From Pilaira anomala (lineage: Eukaryota > Mucoromycota > Mucoromycetes > Mucorales > Mucoraceae), in NCBI GenBank assembly GCA_025716855.1, contig JAIXMQ010000016.1, forward strand, positions 186,001 to 250,000: 64,000 bases of DNA, given 5' to 3'. The position numbers and the translations under genes are program-made. Shown piece by piece: positions 1 to 13,209 of this stretch; the first letter of the stretch is position 1; the number at the start of each line of letters is the position of its first letter. Below the pieces are notes generated by a model, which was not told the origin of the DNA, searched no databases, and worked only from the letters and a program-made list of their open reading frames with translations.

Positions 1-2367
1 AGAGTAAAACTGCATGTACAGTTAACTCTGAAATATCTTTAAATCCTATTCATTATTTGTGTCAATATATTAAAAATTTTTATATTCAAGGATTACTTAC
101 TAGAGTTTTTAGGTCTTATCGAGTTAAATAACACATTCCATTCACGCAAAATCCATCGTACAAAATCACGAATCCAAGTAGATAATGATATTAGTGACCA
201 TATACTATCTGAATCAAATTCTAATTTCACATTTTCGTCTACATTTTTCTTTTCTAAAGCTGCCGTAATATCTTCATAATTTGAAGAACAACTACTGATA
301 AAACATTCTAAAATAACAGGAAGTTGCATTGCCCTTGACAAATTTACACTTTGTATTTTCTTTCCCGGTAATCTTTCGTATGCTGCTATTGCAAGCCCAT
401 ATGCTTTTTCTAATCTAGATAAGCTCCAATCTTCTAATTCTGGTGATCCACATTGTTTTTCGTACATTGTTAAAACCTCGTTAATAATTTCTTCCGGTTT
501 ATCTACATAGAGACATTATTATCTTTCTCTCCTTTTTTATGGTATATCCTCGTCTTTTTTTTTTTTTTTTTTACCTTTGCATATATCTAGTTTACTCATA
601 CGCACTAATTCCGATATTAAATCAACAAAATCAATATCATTTAATAAACACAGCTGTAATTTTTGTGTTAATTTTTTTACTATGATATATAATTTAGTTC
701 ATGTCCTATTCTTCATCCTTTTCTCTATTTACCGTAGTTTTCGTTGATTTGGTCGTTAGTAATTCTAGCTACACCCAATTTGGAAGATGAAAACATATAA
801 ACTAAATGTGTTTCATTAGGTGATAATACTATATCTACAATCGGATCAACACAGCCATCACTCGTATTGTGAGGTTCAACCACGGCCCAACAGTTGAGAT
901 CAATCGATTCTGTCATATCCTCTGTATTGCTGCTTTTCACAATGTCCTCTTCCATACTCAATTGCATATGAACACTTCCATCCGAAAGGCCTACAATGAT
1001 TTGTCCTGTACTTGTACTTTTTAAGGAAGATATAAATTTACCTAGAACCTTTATTCCAGAGTGATAGACAAGTGCCTTTATTTACACAAAAAAAAAATCA
1101 ATCGTTGATTTATACACAAATATATGGGATCGACTTACAGTTTTGTCGTTAATAATCGTACCGAAATCACTAGATATTGATTGTTGTATTTTTTTTAACT
1201 GCCAACTAGCTACAAATCCATTGAATCCTTTCTCCACTTCATCTAGATTGAATAAGCTTACTTTTTAATGAAAAGATAATCTGTAAATTGTTACCTCCTA
1301 AACCCAACACAAGTTCGACAGTCGAAACACCTTTTTTAAAGATCATCTGTGTCACATTATTATCCTTCAACAGATCTTGTCCTTGAATTTTCAAATTAGT
1401 CAAGGGTTTACATTCAATAGCGCCCTTATCAGAACGTACAGGAAATTTAACTCGAATGGTATGAATTGATACTGATTTGGGTTGAATAGAAGCGTTATGT
1501 GTGGCAAGATAAATAAGACCATCTTCATGTAAAGTAATGGCAGCATGTGATATCCTTTCCCAGTCATCTAATCCAGCTAAAGACATACCAAAGCAACCTG
1601 CATCGGCTCTACTGATTTCTCTTCTACCAATGTTTGGCATGGGTGTTGAAAATGTCGAGAAAATGGCGCGGTTGCGTTGATAATGAACTGTAATTTCACC
1701 GTGAACTGAAATAGTCATAAAACCTAACTGACCGAATGGATTACGAGGTCCAGTCAATGGTTGGCGTGCATACTTTCTATTCGAGTCAATGTCATACTAT
1801 TCATTCAAAAGGTGGGTTAATATTCAAATAAGACAAGGAAAAAAAGGGATGAACCCTATTTTACCGAACGGTCAGAATTTAACCAAAGGAAGGCAGCTAA
1901 AGGTTGTTTCATGTCGACTTCATGTACTAATTCCCAATCGTTAACAGAACTCTAAAACAGTAAAAGTAAGTAGCAGCACATGAATTTACAAGTATCTATT
2001 TTACTTCAATATGCCATAAAGCTAAATATCCAGTTTCGTCAATTGACGCGATTGTATCTCCCTTTTGATTCCATTTTAAGTGGGTTATGGTGTAATGTTT
2101 ATGATGATCTTCTACAAGCTTAATACATGACTTGTGAAGTGGACTATCTAGATTAAAAATATCACCAGAAACAGTACTGAATTGTGTTGGATTAGGTTGT
2201 GTTGGAACAGACACCAAGACACTTTGTGGTGAGATGGATAAAGCTTCTGGTGCCTGTTTATATGTTAAAGCCGAGAATTGATAACTGGGCGGATACCTAG
2301 ACGCTTTATCAGAAATAGATCGTTTTGTGGACAGTCTTTGCTTTTTTCTTTTCAATAACTCGACCAT
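1..2367 (-). CDS. MED16: Mediator complex subunit 16 (Med16), 3' end cut by window edge
   Basis: Likely the Med16 (yeast Sin4) subunit of the Mediator tail module, which links activators to RNA polymerase II in the nucleus. The N-terminal half reads as a WD40-like propeller: an exon from 2367 with LKWNQKGDTIASIDETGYLA, then exons with NDWELVHEV, LTGPRNPFGQLGFMTISVHG and VEKGFNGFVASWQLKK, as in fungal Med16. The C-terminal part holds the helical segment WIRDFVRWILREW. At least seven exons are visible; one intron near 1260-1300 is only about 36-40 bp and must be spliced to keep frame. The last piece (1 to about 32) starts after a TTTCAG acceptor and runs off the window, so the C-terminus is missing. 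The start ATG at 2367 precedes a basic stretch (LLKRKKQR), plausibly a nuclear signal. The family call comes from recognition of the pattern, not alignment. Confidence 0.8.
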
Positions 2368-2449
2368 AACAACAATACTAAGAGGAAAGAAAAAGAAAAA
2401 GAATGAAATGACACGTCACGTTAAATAAAGGTAAAAGACGAAAAAAAAT

Positions 2450-3715
<1,266 letters not shown>

Positions 3716-4157
3716 TTTTTAAAGTGTAAGAAAGGGAAAAAAAAAAAGTAGAGAAAAGAAATGATAGGAAACACAATTAAGTAACTTAATTTAGCCGTTT
3801 CTGTTTAAAAAGTCACAAAAGATTTTTTTTTTTTTCGTTTTCATTTTGGATATAAATTGTAGAATTTTGTAGACTAGCCTTCGAGCTCAACGGCAGATGG
3901 ATTAAACTGCACATCAAATAGATACGACCGTCTTTTTTTTTCACTCTTATACTTAATAAAGACTATATTTTTGATCAGATTACAAAAATACAAACGTCTT
4001 CAACAGCATTTGTCATTTAAGATCGAATTAAAGAAATAAACACATTTGCAAACTTTTCTCTTCAATTTATACTGACAGGAAAACCAAGCCATCCATCTTC
4101 CTGCCAACAGTCACTAAAAGTAATGCACGACTGTTTATTTAAAAGAAAAATTTTTTT

Positions 4158-4650
4158 TTAATCAGAATGGTTTAAATACCACTGAAGGTCCTTTTTCGTC
4201 GTTTTTTTTTCCTTTAGAGAGGTGGCAAGCTTATGTATACGGGCAAACATACTAAAAGATTCATTCTTTAATAATACCCGTGGGAAGGTCTGAGGAAAAC
4301 CGCTAAATATCTTTGCTGGATAACCTGTGAAAATGGGGGCAGTGCTACCAGAAATTCTATCTTCTTGTTCCGTTAGTACCTTTGAAGGTTTTTTAACCTG
4401 ATGGGTTGGTTCAAGTTGTTTTACTGTAATGGCCTGTGGGTGGTAATGCTATGAAGTGCAATACATGAGACTGATTTTGTCAGTAACTCAATTCAGACTA
4501 CTCTGTTTCCTCTCTCTTTTTTTTTTTAAAAAAAAATATAACAAAAATGAAAATGAAAAATTTGGGTTTATTTACATGTGTATGTGTGTTTGTATAAGGG
4601 TTTAAATGAATAAAGAACTTGTCGTTATCAAGCAAGTGTTTATAAAACAT
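4158..4650 (-). CDS. Small spliced hypothetical protein
   Basis: No long uninterrupted frame is present, but the region 4448-4158 has a clean 97-codon open stretch preceded by a TTCATAG acceptor. It reads ...ISGSTAPIFTGYPAKIFSGF... and ends ...KKDLQWYLNHSD before TAA. Codon use and amino-acid composition look coding rather than random. A possible first exon starts at 4650 (MFYKHLLDND...) and ends at a GTAAAT donor near 4576, joining in phase; this exon is weakly supported. The product would be about 120 residues, basic, without an obvious membrane segment. I do not recognise the family; a small mitochondrial or ribosome-associated protein is possible but only a guess. Its putative start lies about 95 bp from the divergent palmitoyltransferase start, implying a shared bidirectional promoter. 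Confidence 0.45.
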
Positions 4651-4745
4651 GAGGTGCTTGTAGTACAAATATACCCCCTCTTTCTACTACTTCCTGAATA
4701 AAATAAATACACTTGTTCGTCTCTTTTATACTTCTACTTATAAAA

Positions 4746-6133
4746 ATGAAGTTGGAAGCTATTCCCGAGAAACTTATTGTTGCGTTTGTTACAATACTCA
4801 TCTCGTACCTACAACTTACAACTAATTTCTATGTGCTGGGCCCTGCACTAGGAGGATGGACAACAGTTTTTGCTCAAAAGTTATTAGCACCCATGAACAT
4901 CCTTTTAGTTTCTCTTTACGTCAATTACTACCTTGCATGTACAACTGAGCCTGGCTATGTACCCGAAGGATGGGTAATAATAATAATAAAAAAGATGCCA
5001 CTTCTGTCTTCAAAGGCAATCGTTAATTCTATTTTGAATGATAGGAACCTCCTTATTCCATCCTGAATCCCGATGAATCTGTACCTATTCGAGTCGGTAT
5101 TCTTGGGCCTCGTTTCTGTAAAAAATGTGAGAGTTATAAACCACCTAGATCTCATCACTGTAAACATTGTGGCAAATGTGTTTTAAGAATGGATCACCAC
5201 TGCCCCTGGCTTGGTAATTGTATTGGTTTCGGTAACTATAGCTATTTTGTTCGTTTTCTTTTTTCTGTTATGGGTTGTTGCTCTTATGGTGCTTATTTAT
5301 TATTGTGGAGATTACAGCGTATCTTGGACATGAGAAAAAGTAACTGGGTAAGTGATACTTGTATTTTAATTGAATATAGTTTTAATGAAAATGACAGTAT
5401 ATGCATCAAGTATCTACTACTGAATTTGTCGTTGTAGGTATCAATTTGTGTTTGATTGCTTTGGTTTTATTGCTGGTTGGTGTTCTAGCAGTGTACCAAA
5501 CATATTGTCTCTTGAAGGGACAGACTACAATTGAAGGATGGGAAAGAACAAAGACAAAACGATTAGTCAATCGTCGTAAGATTGATCCTGTAAAGTAGAG
5601 TAATACACTATTTCTTATAAATTTTACTAACAATTATTTCTTTTCTTCAGGTTGAATTTCCATTTGATATTGGGTTTTATCACAATATATGCTCAGTATT
5701 AGGCCACAATCCACTTTTCTGGTGTCTTCCTTTACCTTCTCCTGGTGATGGCTTAAGATACGATGTTAGACCAAACACAGATCCTTTATTGCCTTATAGT
5801 TGGCCACCAAGAGATCCTAAAGATCTTGGCCCTTCGATTATTGGACGCATTGAACAGGATCAGCATTGGGAAGATAAAAAATTAGTAAGACGTGATTCAG
5901 AAGGATATCTTGTGAAAGAAATCACTATGGAAGATAGGATGAAGATGTTGAATGGTGAAAGTTTAGATGTCGAAACCGAACAGCAACGCTATGATGAATT
6001 AAATCCTGATGAGTATTATTACGATTCAAATAGTGCTGGAAGTGATGTTTCAGAGGACGAAATAAGTGATGATACACATTATCCACCTAGAACTTCTGTT
6101 TATGAGGAAAATGAATGGGTAGACGAAGAATAG
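4746..6133 (+). CDS. PFA4: DHHC palmitoyltransferase, Pfa4-like
   Basis: S-palmitoyltransferase that transfers palmitate to cysteines of membrane proteins; yeast Pfa4 acts at the ER on chitin synthase Chs3. Four exons (4746-4973, 5045-5347, 5398-5589, 5651-6133) give about 401 residues. Two N-terminal membrane segments precede a cysteine-rich domain (CKKCESYKPPRSHHCKHCGK) with the catalytic DHHC at residues 126-129 (MDHHCPWLGNCIGFGNY). Two more membrane segments follow, then the fungal Pfa4-type tail with NPLFWCLPLPSPGDGLRYDV and YSWPPRDP, and an acidic C-terminus. The start chosen is the second in-frame ATG at 4746, since the upstream one at 4713 would prepend a short hydrophobic stretch. 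The Pfa4 assignment rests on the tail motif and length; a close DHHC paralog is the alternative. Confidence 0.9.
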
Positions 6134-6664
6134 ACATATCAGGCCCGTTTTTTAAAATAAAACATGTATAGAATTTTAAGAAACTGTTTAGACCAACAAT
6201 AGTAAATTTAGCTCATAGAAAGTAAATGATCTCTTCCAACAACCATTTGACGAGAAAAACTTGGTTTTTGATAGAAAGAACATGTGCTACATAAACATAC
6301 ATAAGTCTATTTTAATTAGTGATATAATATAGCGAATATTTTAATAAGAATAGCAAACGAAAATACGAACTTATAACATCAATGTTTCTTCTACAGTGTA
6401 TCTACAGTCACAGGTCATAAAGAATGCATCTACATGTATAAAATCTTGATTAACTAAAACAAATGAGCCACGTTTTGCTAAACCCAGATAATGTTTGAAA
6501 ATCTGGGCGAGGAAAACTAAGCCAAGCCAAGCCTCAATAGTTGTAAACTCGCAATGAGCGACATTGAAGATCTATAATTGAATTCATAATAATAAAAATA
6601 GAGACTTTACCCTTTTTCTTTCCCTTTTTCTTTTTAGTTAACAAAAAACTTCAATACACACAAA
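6134..6664. other. Intergenic, no gene seen
   Basis: AT-rich spacer between two plus-strand genes. Stop codons are frequent in all frames. A pyrimidine-rich tract (CCTTTTTCTTTCCC...) at about 6611-6637 lies just before the next start and resembles the 5' leaders of other genes in this window. Confidence 0.5.
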
Positions 6665-7687
6665 ATGACAAATAACTTAAATAACTCTTTACCGGGCGAG
6701 ATAATTAAATTGATTTTTCAATGCCTTATAAAAAGCAGACCCTATTATTTAGAAGAAGGACCACAAGAAAAAGAATATCTCAAGACTTGTTTACTTGTCT
6801 GTAAGTCCTGGCAACGTGTAGCGCAAGAATTCTTTGATTCTAAAATCTCAATTAGATTGACAAGCAAATCATCACTGGAACGTCTGTCGGGGGATATCTC
6901 ATATTTTGGATCCAACGTAAAATGTATCACACTTAACGATTGTTGTTGGCCTGAAGAATACCAAACCCGGTTTTTCCATTTCTATAAAATTTTACTTGAA
7001 TGTACCAGCTTGGAGACAGTAGTCTTTTTGGGCAAGAACAATATTAATGAATATCTTAGTCGGATAGTTTACGGTACAAAAAAGCTACCCAGTATTAAAA
7101 ACCTTCATATTCGTCACCTTGAACTATGCGAAAAACGTACTAGAGAACTTTATTTACATGTTAACCTTCAATATCACGAAACTATCACGGAGTTAAGCAT
7201 AGCTTCTTTAAAGGACCTTTCGAGATTTGAAGATTTCGATGATTTATTTCAGTTAATAGCATATTTTCCTAATTTGACCACCTTCAAATTACTGGGAGCT
7301 CTTAACACCTATAATGATTTGACCATTGATATACATCAATTGTTCAAAACCGCACCTCAATTACAGTATCTTCAATTAGAAGGCTTGAAAGAAGTCAACT
7401 GCAATTCTATAGACGAAGAAACCGCGGAAGTATTGCAGAATAAGATCTTAAAACATTTGCGTATAGAAACGGCAGTAATGGATATCAAGGTATTAAAGTA
7501 TATAGTGAGAGGATTAGAAGAATACAATGATGAATTATACTTAGATATAAAGGCATTATTATCGGATGTTTTACACCCAAAAAACTATATGAAACAATTC
7601 GAAAATAAATTAAAAGCTTGGACAATTAGAAAATATCGCTCCGACATAGACTACTGTTATTATGGTGTTTGGTATAGTATATTATAA
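6665..7687 (+). CDS. F-box / leucine-rich-repeat-like protein
   Basis: Single-exon gene of 340 residues. The N-terminus (LPGEIIKLIFQCLI ... CLLVCKSWQRVAQEFF) fits an F-box, the Skp1-binding motif of SCF ubiquitin-ligase adaptors, with an extra loop between its two helices. The rest has irregular leucine-rich segments (LFQLIAYFPNLTTFKLLG, LFKTAPQLQYLQLEGL) typical of substrate-recognition arms. Target unknown. A frameshifted close relative lies directly downstream at 8115-9074, so this is the surviving member of a tandem pair. Such F-box families are often expanded and fast-evolving in Mucoromycota. Confidence 0.75.
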   Translation: MTNNLNNSLPGEIIKLIFQCLIKSRPYYLEEGPQEKEYLKTCLLVCKSWQRVAQEFFDSKISIRLTSKSSLERLSGDISYFGSNVKCITLNDCCWPEEYQTRFFHFYKILLECTSLETVVFLGKNNINEYLSRIVYGTKKLPSIKNLHIRHLELCEKRTRELYLHVNLQYHETITELSIASLKDLSRFEDFDDLFQLIAYFPNLTTFKLLGALNTYNDLTIDIHQLFKTAPQLQYLQLEGLKEVNCNSIDEETAEVLQNKILKHLRIETAVMDIKVLKYIVRGLEEYNDELYLDIKALLSDVLHPKNYMKQFENKLKAWTIRKYRSDIDYCYYGVWYSIL

Positions 7688-7971
7688 TTAGTAACCACAC
7701 GACGCAGTCCATATAGAGCAGCCTACGGTGACACAATAACTCCAAGTATGAGAATGATTTTAGAGAGCTTTGATATTTTGATAAGACTTTTTATGATCTC
7801 TTCAAATAAATAAAGATTTATTCTATATATATATGTGTATATCTTGTTATTCAATATCATAAAAGAATACTGTAAAAAATACTCAAACTTGGGCTTAATC
7901 ATACAAAATATAAGGTAACATTTATCAGCCCCAAACTTATAACACAGGTAAAAAGGTGATTATATTTTTTC

Positions 7972-8062
7972 CTTTTTCTTTTTCTTTTTCTTTTTCTTTT
8001 TCTTTTTCTTTTTCTTTTTCTTTTTCTTTTTCTTTTTCTTTTTCTTTTTCTTTTTCTTTTTT
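7972..8062. repeat. (CTTTTT)n hexamer microsatellite
   Basis: About 15 near-perfect CTTTTT units just upstream of the decayed F-box copy. Read on the minus strand this makes an open frame of alternating Lys/Glu, which is a repeat artefact and not a gene. Confidence 0.95.
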
Positions 8063-8114
8063 ATTTTTCCAAAAAAAAAAGGGCTTTATACTTAAATAGA
8101 TGTCATTACATTCA

Positions 8115-9074
8115 AGCCCCCTTACTCCCCGAGATTTTGAAGCAAGTATATCAAAGCAAAATATCAATACTTGTTAACTCGTTTGTAAGCTTTGGAAATT
8201 TTTAGCACAAAACTTCCTTAATCCCGAAATTTCAATTAACTTAAAGGAAAAGTCGTTGCAGTCTTTATTGAAGGATATACCACTCTTTGGTAATAAAGTC
8301 TAATCGATTAGTTACATTAAAGGGATCCCGATACTTTTTCTCTGAAGAACGTAAAAATACTAGTTTTGACTTTCTTGATATTTTCTTCATGTGCCCTAAC
8401 TTGGTCTCGGTAAACTTTCAAATGGAAGGCGCTTTCGATTACTTTCGCGCTTTAATATCTAATCGTAAAAGACGGAATAGTAGCGCCGATAGATTCCATA
8501 ATTATAGCACTCCTATTTCAGAGCTTAATCTTGTATGTCATACAACAATCACATCATTAACTATAAAGTCTTTTGAAAAACTTACCACCAAATATATCAC
8601 TTATTTGGAACAGTTAGTCGCATACTTCCCCAGTTTGACGTCTTTCGCACTATCAGTCAATGATATAAATGAGACTATGGATATACACGAGTTAGTAGAA
8701 ACGCTACCTCAGTTAAAAGAACTCGATCTTTTCATGAAAGAAATCAATATCAATTCCTGGACAAGGAGGATTTAGAAAATTCACATTTCGTCAAATTACA
8801 TATCATGACCAAAGTGATGGATATTAGACTATTAAAATATATCATGAAACAATTAAATCAAGCTAAACGTCTGTATTTATATATAGACAATCTGATATCG
8901 GAGGTATCACTTTATACGGACGAGAAAACACAGTTATTTAATGAATTGAAAAATATATCGGCTGATGAAATAGAAGGATCTTCGATAAGCTATTCTTACA
9001 AAGGCCTTTGTTACTTTCTAAAGGATGGCAAAGAACGTTTTTATTCTCATACTATGGGTAATGGGCTGTGGTAA
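8115..9074 (+). pseudogene. Decayed tandem copy of the upstream F-box gene
   Basis: Aligns by eye along its length with the intact F-box gene at 6665-7687. An F-box start (LLPEILKQVYQ) is readable at about 8122 in one frame. The next part (LVCKLWKFLAQNFLNPEISI, from about 8177) is in another frame and has TAA where the intact gene has a Leu codon. A further frame change occurs near 8297, and another near 8765, after which KLHIMTKVMDIRLLKYIMKQ matches LRIETAVMDIKVLKYIVRG of the intact gene. At least two frameshifts plus one stop, and a deletion between the F-box helices, make it non-functional as a full-length protein. The longest surviving open piece is 8287-8775 (162 codons). Confidence 0.85.
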
Positions 9075-9782
9075 TCTAGTCTCAAACTATTTCTCTAGTT
9101 TTTATCTCTTCTATTCTATAGCACAACATGGGTTGTAATTTAGATAATAAAAGTGGTTTTTTTTTTCATTACTTGTTATGTCTGTACCACAAAATGAGCC
9201 GGTAAAAAATATATAAAAAAACATGTATTGAAATATCAGTTGATTCTCAAGGAAGCTGTCATGTAAGCATTTACTGCTAGTAGAAAGTCTACTTGGAAGA
9301 CGACCAGAAGATGTTCCATTTATAAGAGTACTTACACTTAATATTCTTTTTATTTTTGAAACATATTAGACAATTGAATCAACAACTTCTTTGTAATAAA
9401 ATTACTATTCTAAAACAAATTTATTTAATTTAAGCTATGTACATATTTTTCTTGAGCAAAGGAGTCTTTGACTATCTGAATGTTTAAAAACTAAACCACC
9501 TTCCTAAAGGATATTAAAGAGAGAAAAAGAACTGTTTTATTTAAGTGGGCTATGTCCTATTTATATATGGTATATGTCATTAATTATTAAAGTGTTTTAT
9601 ACATCCCATTTTCAAAAGAGTATCTCACTTTTTTTTTTATTTATTTACTAGACCAAGCTATTTTCTTTTTACCTGTAATATAGATGTGTAAATAGAATAA
9701 ACAAAAAGAAGGGGGCTCAAATGAAATATAGTGGGGGGAAAGAGGGGGTATATATTTATATCTTGTATGTAAAAAAAAAAAT
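9075..9782. other. Intergenic between convergent genes, no gene seen
   Basis: AT-rich sequence with several T runs, lying between the 3' ends of the decayed F-box copy and the Vac7-like gene. I see no coding pattern, RNA gene or repeat shared with elsewhere in the window. Confidence 0.5.
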
Positions 9783-11668
9783 TCAAAGAATGGATCCTTC
9801 TACAGGTGACGGATCATCACATATTGATTTTTCTGGAGCCGTGACATTATCAGAAATCTTTCCAGTAGCTGGATCAATGCGAGACATTTTACAGACACGA
9901 ACAGAGTGTAATTGAGTCAAGGTTGGAAGATAAGGTAGGATTTGATACTTCAAGACACCTCTGACTGTTAATTCGTAAGGATAACGAATTAATAAAGACC
10001 TAAGATTATAATTTAGTTGATTACTTTTTTTAAAAAAAAGTGTCATCTGTTTACCATCTTTCGTTACCACTATTATCATCTTTAGTGGAGCCAGGATTTT
10101 TTATTTGAATTTGACTTGTGGCTGTACTTGTGACAGATTCAAATAATTTACCTGATTGGTATATTAATGGGTCTTCTAAATGATAAATGGTTCCCAAAAA
10201 CTCTGCTGGATCAGCACCTAAAGTTGAAAAGGTTGAATTATCGGTTGAGTTATTTAAAGACATTAATAGTGCTGTAGGCACGTAATGACTTGAGGCAAAT
10301 ACACTAAAGGCAGTATTTGTCATTCGAATCGTCCACCAATTACTATTTCTATAATACAAGTTAACTATCTTGAATTTTTTTTTAAAAAAAGGATTTTTTT
10401 TTTTTTACCTAGCTCTCACTTGTAAATTAAACATTAATTCTTTCTGAGTTCCTAATACGTTGCTTATTCCAACAACTTCTACGTCAGCTAAAGGGCTTGC
10501 ATAGATTACTATTAATATCCATAACAAACAAAGCGAACAAACGAAGCCAGTGACGATGAAACAGAAGGTACGATAGGGTTTTCTTCCACTAAAAAAAAAA
10601 AAAGATGAATTGAATGTGATTAAATTACAAAGGAAAATATATTTACCTTTTACCAGCATTACTTCCATGACTACTTGTTCCTTTTCTTCTTCTTGGTGGT
10701 CTAGATCTTACTAATGGAGTGAATTCTTCATCTTCACTAGGATTTGTATAGTAATTAATGGTACTATGATGTTTCGTAAATGGTCTATATAATTTCTTTT
10801 GAGCGTTATGAGATCGCATTGAGCCAGAACGAGGTATTTCAGATACAGTTGATCTTAATACAGGTCTTCGATTTGAGTATTTTTCTTTATTATAAACGGC
10901 GGCGTATTCACAACCATCTGTATTACTTTCTGTACCAGTGGAAGAATAATGTCGATCATAATAATAAGGTGAAGATTCATCATTATTGTTGTAAGACCAA
11001 GGTGGAATGGTATATGATGCAGTGTTATTCGGTTTATCTCTGTATACATAACATTCTAAATCATCAGAATCTATTTGAATATATGATACAATATATCAGC
11101 AAAAGAAATCGTTTTTTATATGTATCATATGTTCCTCAAAAAAAAAAAAAAAACTTGCCATCAGCATCCATGACGGCATCACTCAAGTTTTGAGCAAATA
11201 TATCAGTTGGATTTACAAAACTAGAAGCATACGTTTGACTGACAGCCTTCTTTTTTTGTTGCCTTTTATTATTTGATCTTGTTGATTCCGAACCAGAAAT
11301 GACACTACGAGAATCAGCCTATAAATGATAATATTTGTTTGTTATTGTTATAAATAAATCGAATGCGAAACTTTTTTCTATTTTACTGTAGCTACGGGAG
11401 TACTTTGTGAACGTTTAGTAAGGGTAGGATCATTTTGAGCTGAAGAAGTTTGATTATTTTCAGGAAATACAGCACTTTCTAAAGTTAGTAAGGATGGCTT
11501 ATTAAATAAGGGTCTTGTTGGTGATAGACTGTTATTCAATAAAGTGCTTCGAGAAATACTCTTTTTTAAAGTAGGCAAACCACCTTCGTTACTTTTATTA
11601 TTATAAAGGTGTAAAAGTCTTGGGTTACTACTATCTTCTAATGTCGCATTGTTACTATGGTTACTCAT
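9783..11668 (-). CDS. VAC7: Vac7-like vacuolar membrane protein
   Basis: Resembles Vac7, the fungal vacuole-membrane activator of the Fab1 complex that makes PtdIns(3,5)P2 and controls vacuole size. Six exons (11668-11387, 11318-11159, 11070-10647, 10588-10409, 10348-10055, 9999-9783) give about 518 residues. The first 290 are low-complexity, Ser/Asn-rich and contain FAQNLSDAVMDADDSDD followed by an ECYVY stretch, a hallmark near the middle of Vac7 proteins. One transmembrane helix (FCFIVTGFVCSLCLLWILIV) sits at about residue 300-320. The lumenal C-terminal domain includes NSNWWTIRMTN, FLGTIYHLEDPL and SLLIRYPYELTVRGVLKY. Intron 2 appears to use a GC donor (GCAAGT) instead of GT. Shorter than yeast Vac7 (over 1,000 residues), with only the conserved parts kept. 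Confidence 0.82.
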
Positions 11669-11677
11669 TTAATGAAT

Positions 11678-11710
<33 letters not shown>

Positions 11711-11900
11711 AAGGTACATGAAGAAAGAGAGAGAGAGAGAGAGAGAAAAGAAAAAAAAAAAAGAAAAACAAAATAAAATAAATATATCTATAAACAAGGG
11801 ACTTGTTACCTAAAAGGTCTGGGTCATTTCCAAAACGGCAAAGTAAAGGTGCCCTTAAATTTTTATTTTTATACATCTTCTTCTTCTTTCTAACAATTTT

Positions 11901-12833
11901 TTACCAACCAAAGCCTTCAGCTTGTTGTTGTTGTGTCTGTTGATCTTCTTTAAATGCAGCCAAACCAATCAAGATACCAGCAATAAAAAAGATTAAACTA
12001 ATAATGAACCAAAAAACGCCCCAAACTCTACTTGACATACAGGAACCACATACTTGAGCAAATCTAGAAGCATCGGATTCATGTATCTTTCTAAAGACTA
12101 AATCATCTAATATATCCCAAAGACAGTAAAGACAGGACATGACACCGACGAATAAAACAAAATATTTTAATCCTGCACCATGCGCTAACCACCAAAGAAA
12201 TACCATAACACCAATAAATAAGATGCCAATGCCTCTTGTTAACCAATTCTTTGCCCACCATAATGTAAATAATAAACAAACACCTAAAAATATCGAGGCT
12301 ATTTTGGATGCCATTATATTAAAGCCACACATAACCAATATCGCTCCGATAAGTGAAGAACCCAAGTATCCAGCTGGTAACGTCAGCATTTGAATACCGC
12401 CACGCTAAATGGATAAATTGAATGTTAAAAGATCAAAATAGTAATTTCATTATTGTTATTATTGCATTACCATACGTGTTACTCCACCTTCGTCTGGATC
12501 AATTTCAATTGATTCAATTTTAGCACAGGTTAAGCAACCCATAAATGCATGTGAGAATTCATGTAGACCTACTGTTAATAACTGATACAGAAAACTTAAT
12601 ATCGAAATTATTTATAATACATAAAAGTTCTAAATTACTTTGAAAGGTGATAGCACAATTTTAGCTATTGGCATATTCCATAAAATTAAAATGGCAGCTG
12701 TATAGACACCAATGATGATGAGAATAATTTTTTGATCTTCGGTTGGAGTTAATCGATTGACGGCATTATCAGTTACTGCTTGCCGTGCTACTAGGTAGTG
12801 TTCGTAACTCCCGAACTCGTTTACAGGTGCCAT
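11901..12833 (-). CDS. Peptidase M50B-like membrane protein
   Basis: Three exons (12833-12639, 12581-12471, 12404-11901) encode about 269 residues with roughly seven to eight hydrophobic segments. Exon 2 carries the zinc-metalloprotease signature HEFSH at residues 72-76 followed by AFMGCLTCAKIESIEIDPDEGG; exon 3 starts RGGIQMLTLPAGYLGSS and continues as membrane helices. This matches the fungal family described as peptidase M50B-like, site-2-protease relatives widely conserved but little studied. The substrate and membrane are unknown. The C-terminus is Gln-rich and soluble. Whether it is an active protease depends on a downstream aspartate ligand that I cannot place with certainty (DILDDLVF is one candidate). 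Confidence 0.8.
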
Positions 12834-13209
12834 TAAAATATAAAATAAAGAAGAAGAAGAAGAAGGAGAAGAAGAAAGGACGAGAATAGAAAGAGTAACT
12901 TATAGAGTGATTTCAGTAACAGAGTTTTTCTCTTGGCTTTTTCTAAATAAGGAAATGCATTCAAAATATATATTTTTTCAGCCCAAAAATAATTCAAGTT
13001 AGTAATATTTCCCCCTTTTTATTTATTACCGAGCAACAATCTATTATTATAAGGTCTAATTAATCTTATTGATTGCATTATTAAACATATTTTTAGCTCA
13101 AGGTGAAACATTGGACATGAGATATAATTCTTTTTCTTCTTCAGTATGAATTTTATCATACATACATATAACAACAACCTTCTAAAATAGACAACAGCGT
13201 TTTTTATTT
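12834..13209. other. Intergenic, no gene seen
   Basis: Spacer between two minus-strand genes. It holds a GAA-rich stretch just upstream of the M50B-like start (12849-12877), i.e. a pyrimidine-rich leader on the coding strand, and otherwise AT-rich non-coding sequence. Confidence 0.5.

Noticed and set aside
1239..1300. Apparent frameshift between two Med16 exons
   Set aside because: A short intron (GTAACA...AAAAAG, about 36 bp) restores the frame as LGLGV-SLFNLDEVEKG, so no mutation is needed.
7937..8167. Minus-strand open frame with a long Lys/Glu repeat
   Set aside because: It is a read-through of the (CTTTTT)n microsatellite and has no coding character outside it.
10780..11193. Plus-strand 137-codon frame
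   Set aside because: Lies antisense to exons 2 and 3 of the Vac7-like gene, whose splice-consistent frame and motifs are much stronger.
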